Of a DNA stretch of 6,627 nt, positions 5,737-6,627 are shown piece by piece. The stretch is taken from NCBI GenBank assembly GCA_030042915.1, contig JASHYS010000501.1:1-6627 (forward strand), given 5' to 3'. Positions within the stretch are counted from its first letter, which is position 1; the number at the start of each line of letters is the position of its first letter. Position numbers and translations under genes: made by a program. A model generated the notes under the pieces. That model searched no databases. It was not told the DNA's origin and saw only the letters and a list, made by a program, of their open reading frames with translations. This DNA comes from Acidobacteriaceae bacterium. Lineage in GTDB: Bacteria; Acidobacteriota; Terriglobia; Terriglobales; Acidobacteriaceae.

Positions 5737-6627
5737 GTCGAGGTGCTCCATGCCCGGATTCTTCGCCTCCCGCCTCGCCCAGTTGCTGCTGCTCGCGCTG
5801 TTCGCCGCATCAGCAGCGCTGCGCGCGCAGTCCACCGTGACCCTCACGCCTCGCCAGTGCGTGTGGCATGCTGGCGACGACGCCGCCTGGGCCGCCCCCA
5901 CATTCGACGACTCCGCCTGGCAGTCGTATGCACAGTGGAAGCTGAATACCGGCGAGCCGCACTACTGGGTGCGCTGTCGCGCCAATCTCGCCCCGCTCCG
6001 CACCCTCGATCACCCCGCCCTCGAGGTCCAGCTCCTTGCCGCATCGCAGGTTTACGTGAACGGCGCGCTCGCCGGCTCCAGCGGCAATTTCGCCAGCGCG
6101 CAGTTCTCCATGGGTGACTTCTACACCGTCCCGCTCGCGCCCGCATCACTCACACCCGCCGCCACGCTGGCGTTGCGCATCGCGTATCGCGACCCACAGG
6201 TACAGACCACCCCCGCAGAAATCCTTCTCGGCGACCTCAAGGCCCTCGACGATCAACGCGCCGCTGCTGCGCTCTCCGGTGCGCTCGGCTATCTTCCCAT
6301 CGGTCTCTGCTTCAGCCTCATCGGTGTCGTTGGGTTTATGCTGCTCGGCCTTTACGTCAGCGACCACAGCCGGCTCGAGCTCTTACTCCTTGCCCTTGTG
6401 TGCTGGTGCCTGTGCCTCCTGCGCCTCTCAGAGTTCTGCCTGTACGCGCTCGTTCCCATACCGTCTGCACTCTATTACGTGGTTTATGGCAGTGGGCAGA
6501 CCCTGGAAATCTTCTGGGTCTGGTTCATCTTCCGTATTGCCGGCCGGCGGGTTCCCTGGTTCTATCGCATAACGATCGCTCTCTCCACCATCATCTTCGG
6601 TGTCGACCTCTTGGCAAGCGCCTTCCT
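5729..6627 (+). CDS. 7TM receptor-type SpoIIE/PP2C phosphatase, gene 4 (3' truncated by window edge)
   Basis: Open frame of 299 codons with no stop before the window end. It is the fourth paralog by position and N-terminal architecture. The ATG at 5729 overlaps gene 3's stop by 8 bases; an in-frame ATG at 5750 (Met8) with a better GAGGTG site is an equally plausible start. Residues up to about 34 form a signal peptide ending Leu-Arg-Ala-Gln. The exported jelly-roll (about 35-180) shows W46, G49-D50-D51, W54, F59-D60-D61-S-A-W64, a Y-W-V-R strand and V-Y-V-N111-G112. Hydrophobic segments start near residue 187, and about four of the expected seven are visible: about 187-212, the Leu-rich stretch around 215-240, a Tyr/Trp-rich one, and one at the edge. 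The SpoIIE domain is expected from the siblings but lies outside the window, so phosphatase activity is inference. The membrane part is Cys-rich around residue 230. Confidence 0.85.
   Translation, partial: MPKSRCSMPGFFASRLAQLLLLALFAASAALRAQSTVTLTPRQCVWHAGDDAAWAAPTFDDSAWQSYAQWKLNTGEPHYWVRCRANLAPLRTLDHPALEVQLLAASQVYVNGALAGSSGNFASAQFSMGDFYTVPLAPASLTPAATLALRIAYRDPQVQTTPAEILLGDLKALDDQRAAAALSGALGYLPIGLCFSLIGVVGFMLLGLYVSDHSRLELLLLALVCWCLCLLRLSEFCLYALVPIPSALYYVVYGSGQTLEIFWVWFIFRIAGRRVPWFYRITIALSTIIFGVDLLASAF
5740..5745 (+). promoter_or_regulatory. Alternative ribosome binding site for gene 4, second start
   Basis: GAGGTG sits four bases before the in-frame ATG at 5750 and just after gene 3's stop. 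It is identical in sequence and spacing to the site before gene 2. If used, gene 4 would start without overlapping gene 3 and lose seven residues from its signal-peptide n-region. Confidence 0.5.

Larger units (their letters stand above)
5719..5754 (+). repeat. Two 15-bp direct repeats carrying RBS plus start codon, 21 bp apart
   Basis: Bases 5719-5733 and 5740-5754 match at 14 of 15 positions (GAGGTsCTCCATGCC), each containing a Shine-Dalgarno-like element and an in-frame ATG. The downstream copy shares 14 of 14 bases (GAGGTGCTCCATGC) with the gene 1/gene 2 junction at 1823-1836. Confidence 0.8.

Noticed and set aside
1..6627. CRISPR array, IS element, RNA gene or rho-independent terminator
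   Set aside because: No regularly spaced repeats, transposase frames, tRNA-like cloverleaf or hairpin followed by a T-run was seen; the window is coding throughout.

Overview
The window holds a single-strand, gap-free run of four consecutive paralogous genes, all on the + strand. Two are complete and one is cut off at each window edge. Each encodes the same kind of membrane receptor: an N-terminal signal peptide (visible in genes 2-4), an exported beta-sandwich domain resembling the sugar-binding jelly-roll of glycoside hydrolase family 2, seven transmembrane segments (the 7TMR-DISM layout), a short cytoplasmic helical linker, and a C-terminal SpoIIE/RsbU-type PP2C serine/threonine phosphatase domain. 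Gene 4 is cut by the window edge after about four membrane segments, so its phosphatase is expected but not seen.

Layout: gene 1 (2-1840, only about 25 N-terminal codons missing, roughly the signal peptide), gene 2 (1833-3746), gene 3 (3739-5736), gene 4 (5729 to beyond the right edge). Each stop codon overlaps the next gene's start by exactly 8 bases in the pattern ATGCNTAR, so all three upstream proteins end in His-Ala. The ribosome binding sites lie inside the last codons of the upstream gene. This is one translationally coupled transcription unit. No promoter, terminator, RNA gene, IS element, CRISPR array or gene-free stretch is present.

The copies differ most in the exported and membrane regions and become steadily more alike toward the 3' end. 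Genes 2 and 3 share a 288-bp block at about 90% DNA identity (28 mismatches counted by eye), while the preceding part of the phosphatase domain is only about half identical at protein level. The last 30 bp of gene 3 instead match gene 1. This looks like tandem duplication followed by 3'-end homogenisation, with diversification of the sensor ends.

Organism: the DNA is GC-rich with strongly C/G-biased third codon positions, and signal peptides end in Ala-Gln. Tandem families of SpoIIE-type phosphatases with membrane sensors are, from general knowledge, common in Acidobacteriota (Terriglobia-like genomes). That assignment is inference. Function: each protein probably converts an envelope signal, plausibly a carbohydrate or cell-wall-derived ligand, into dephosphorylation of a cytoplasmic anti-sigma-factor antagonist or another Ser/Thr phosphoprotein. 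No such partner gene is in the window, so targets and ligands are unknown.
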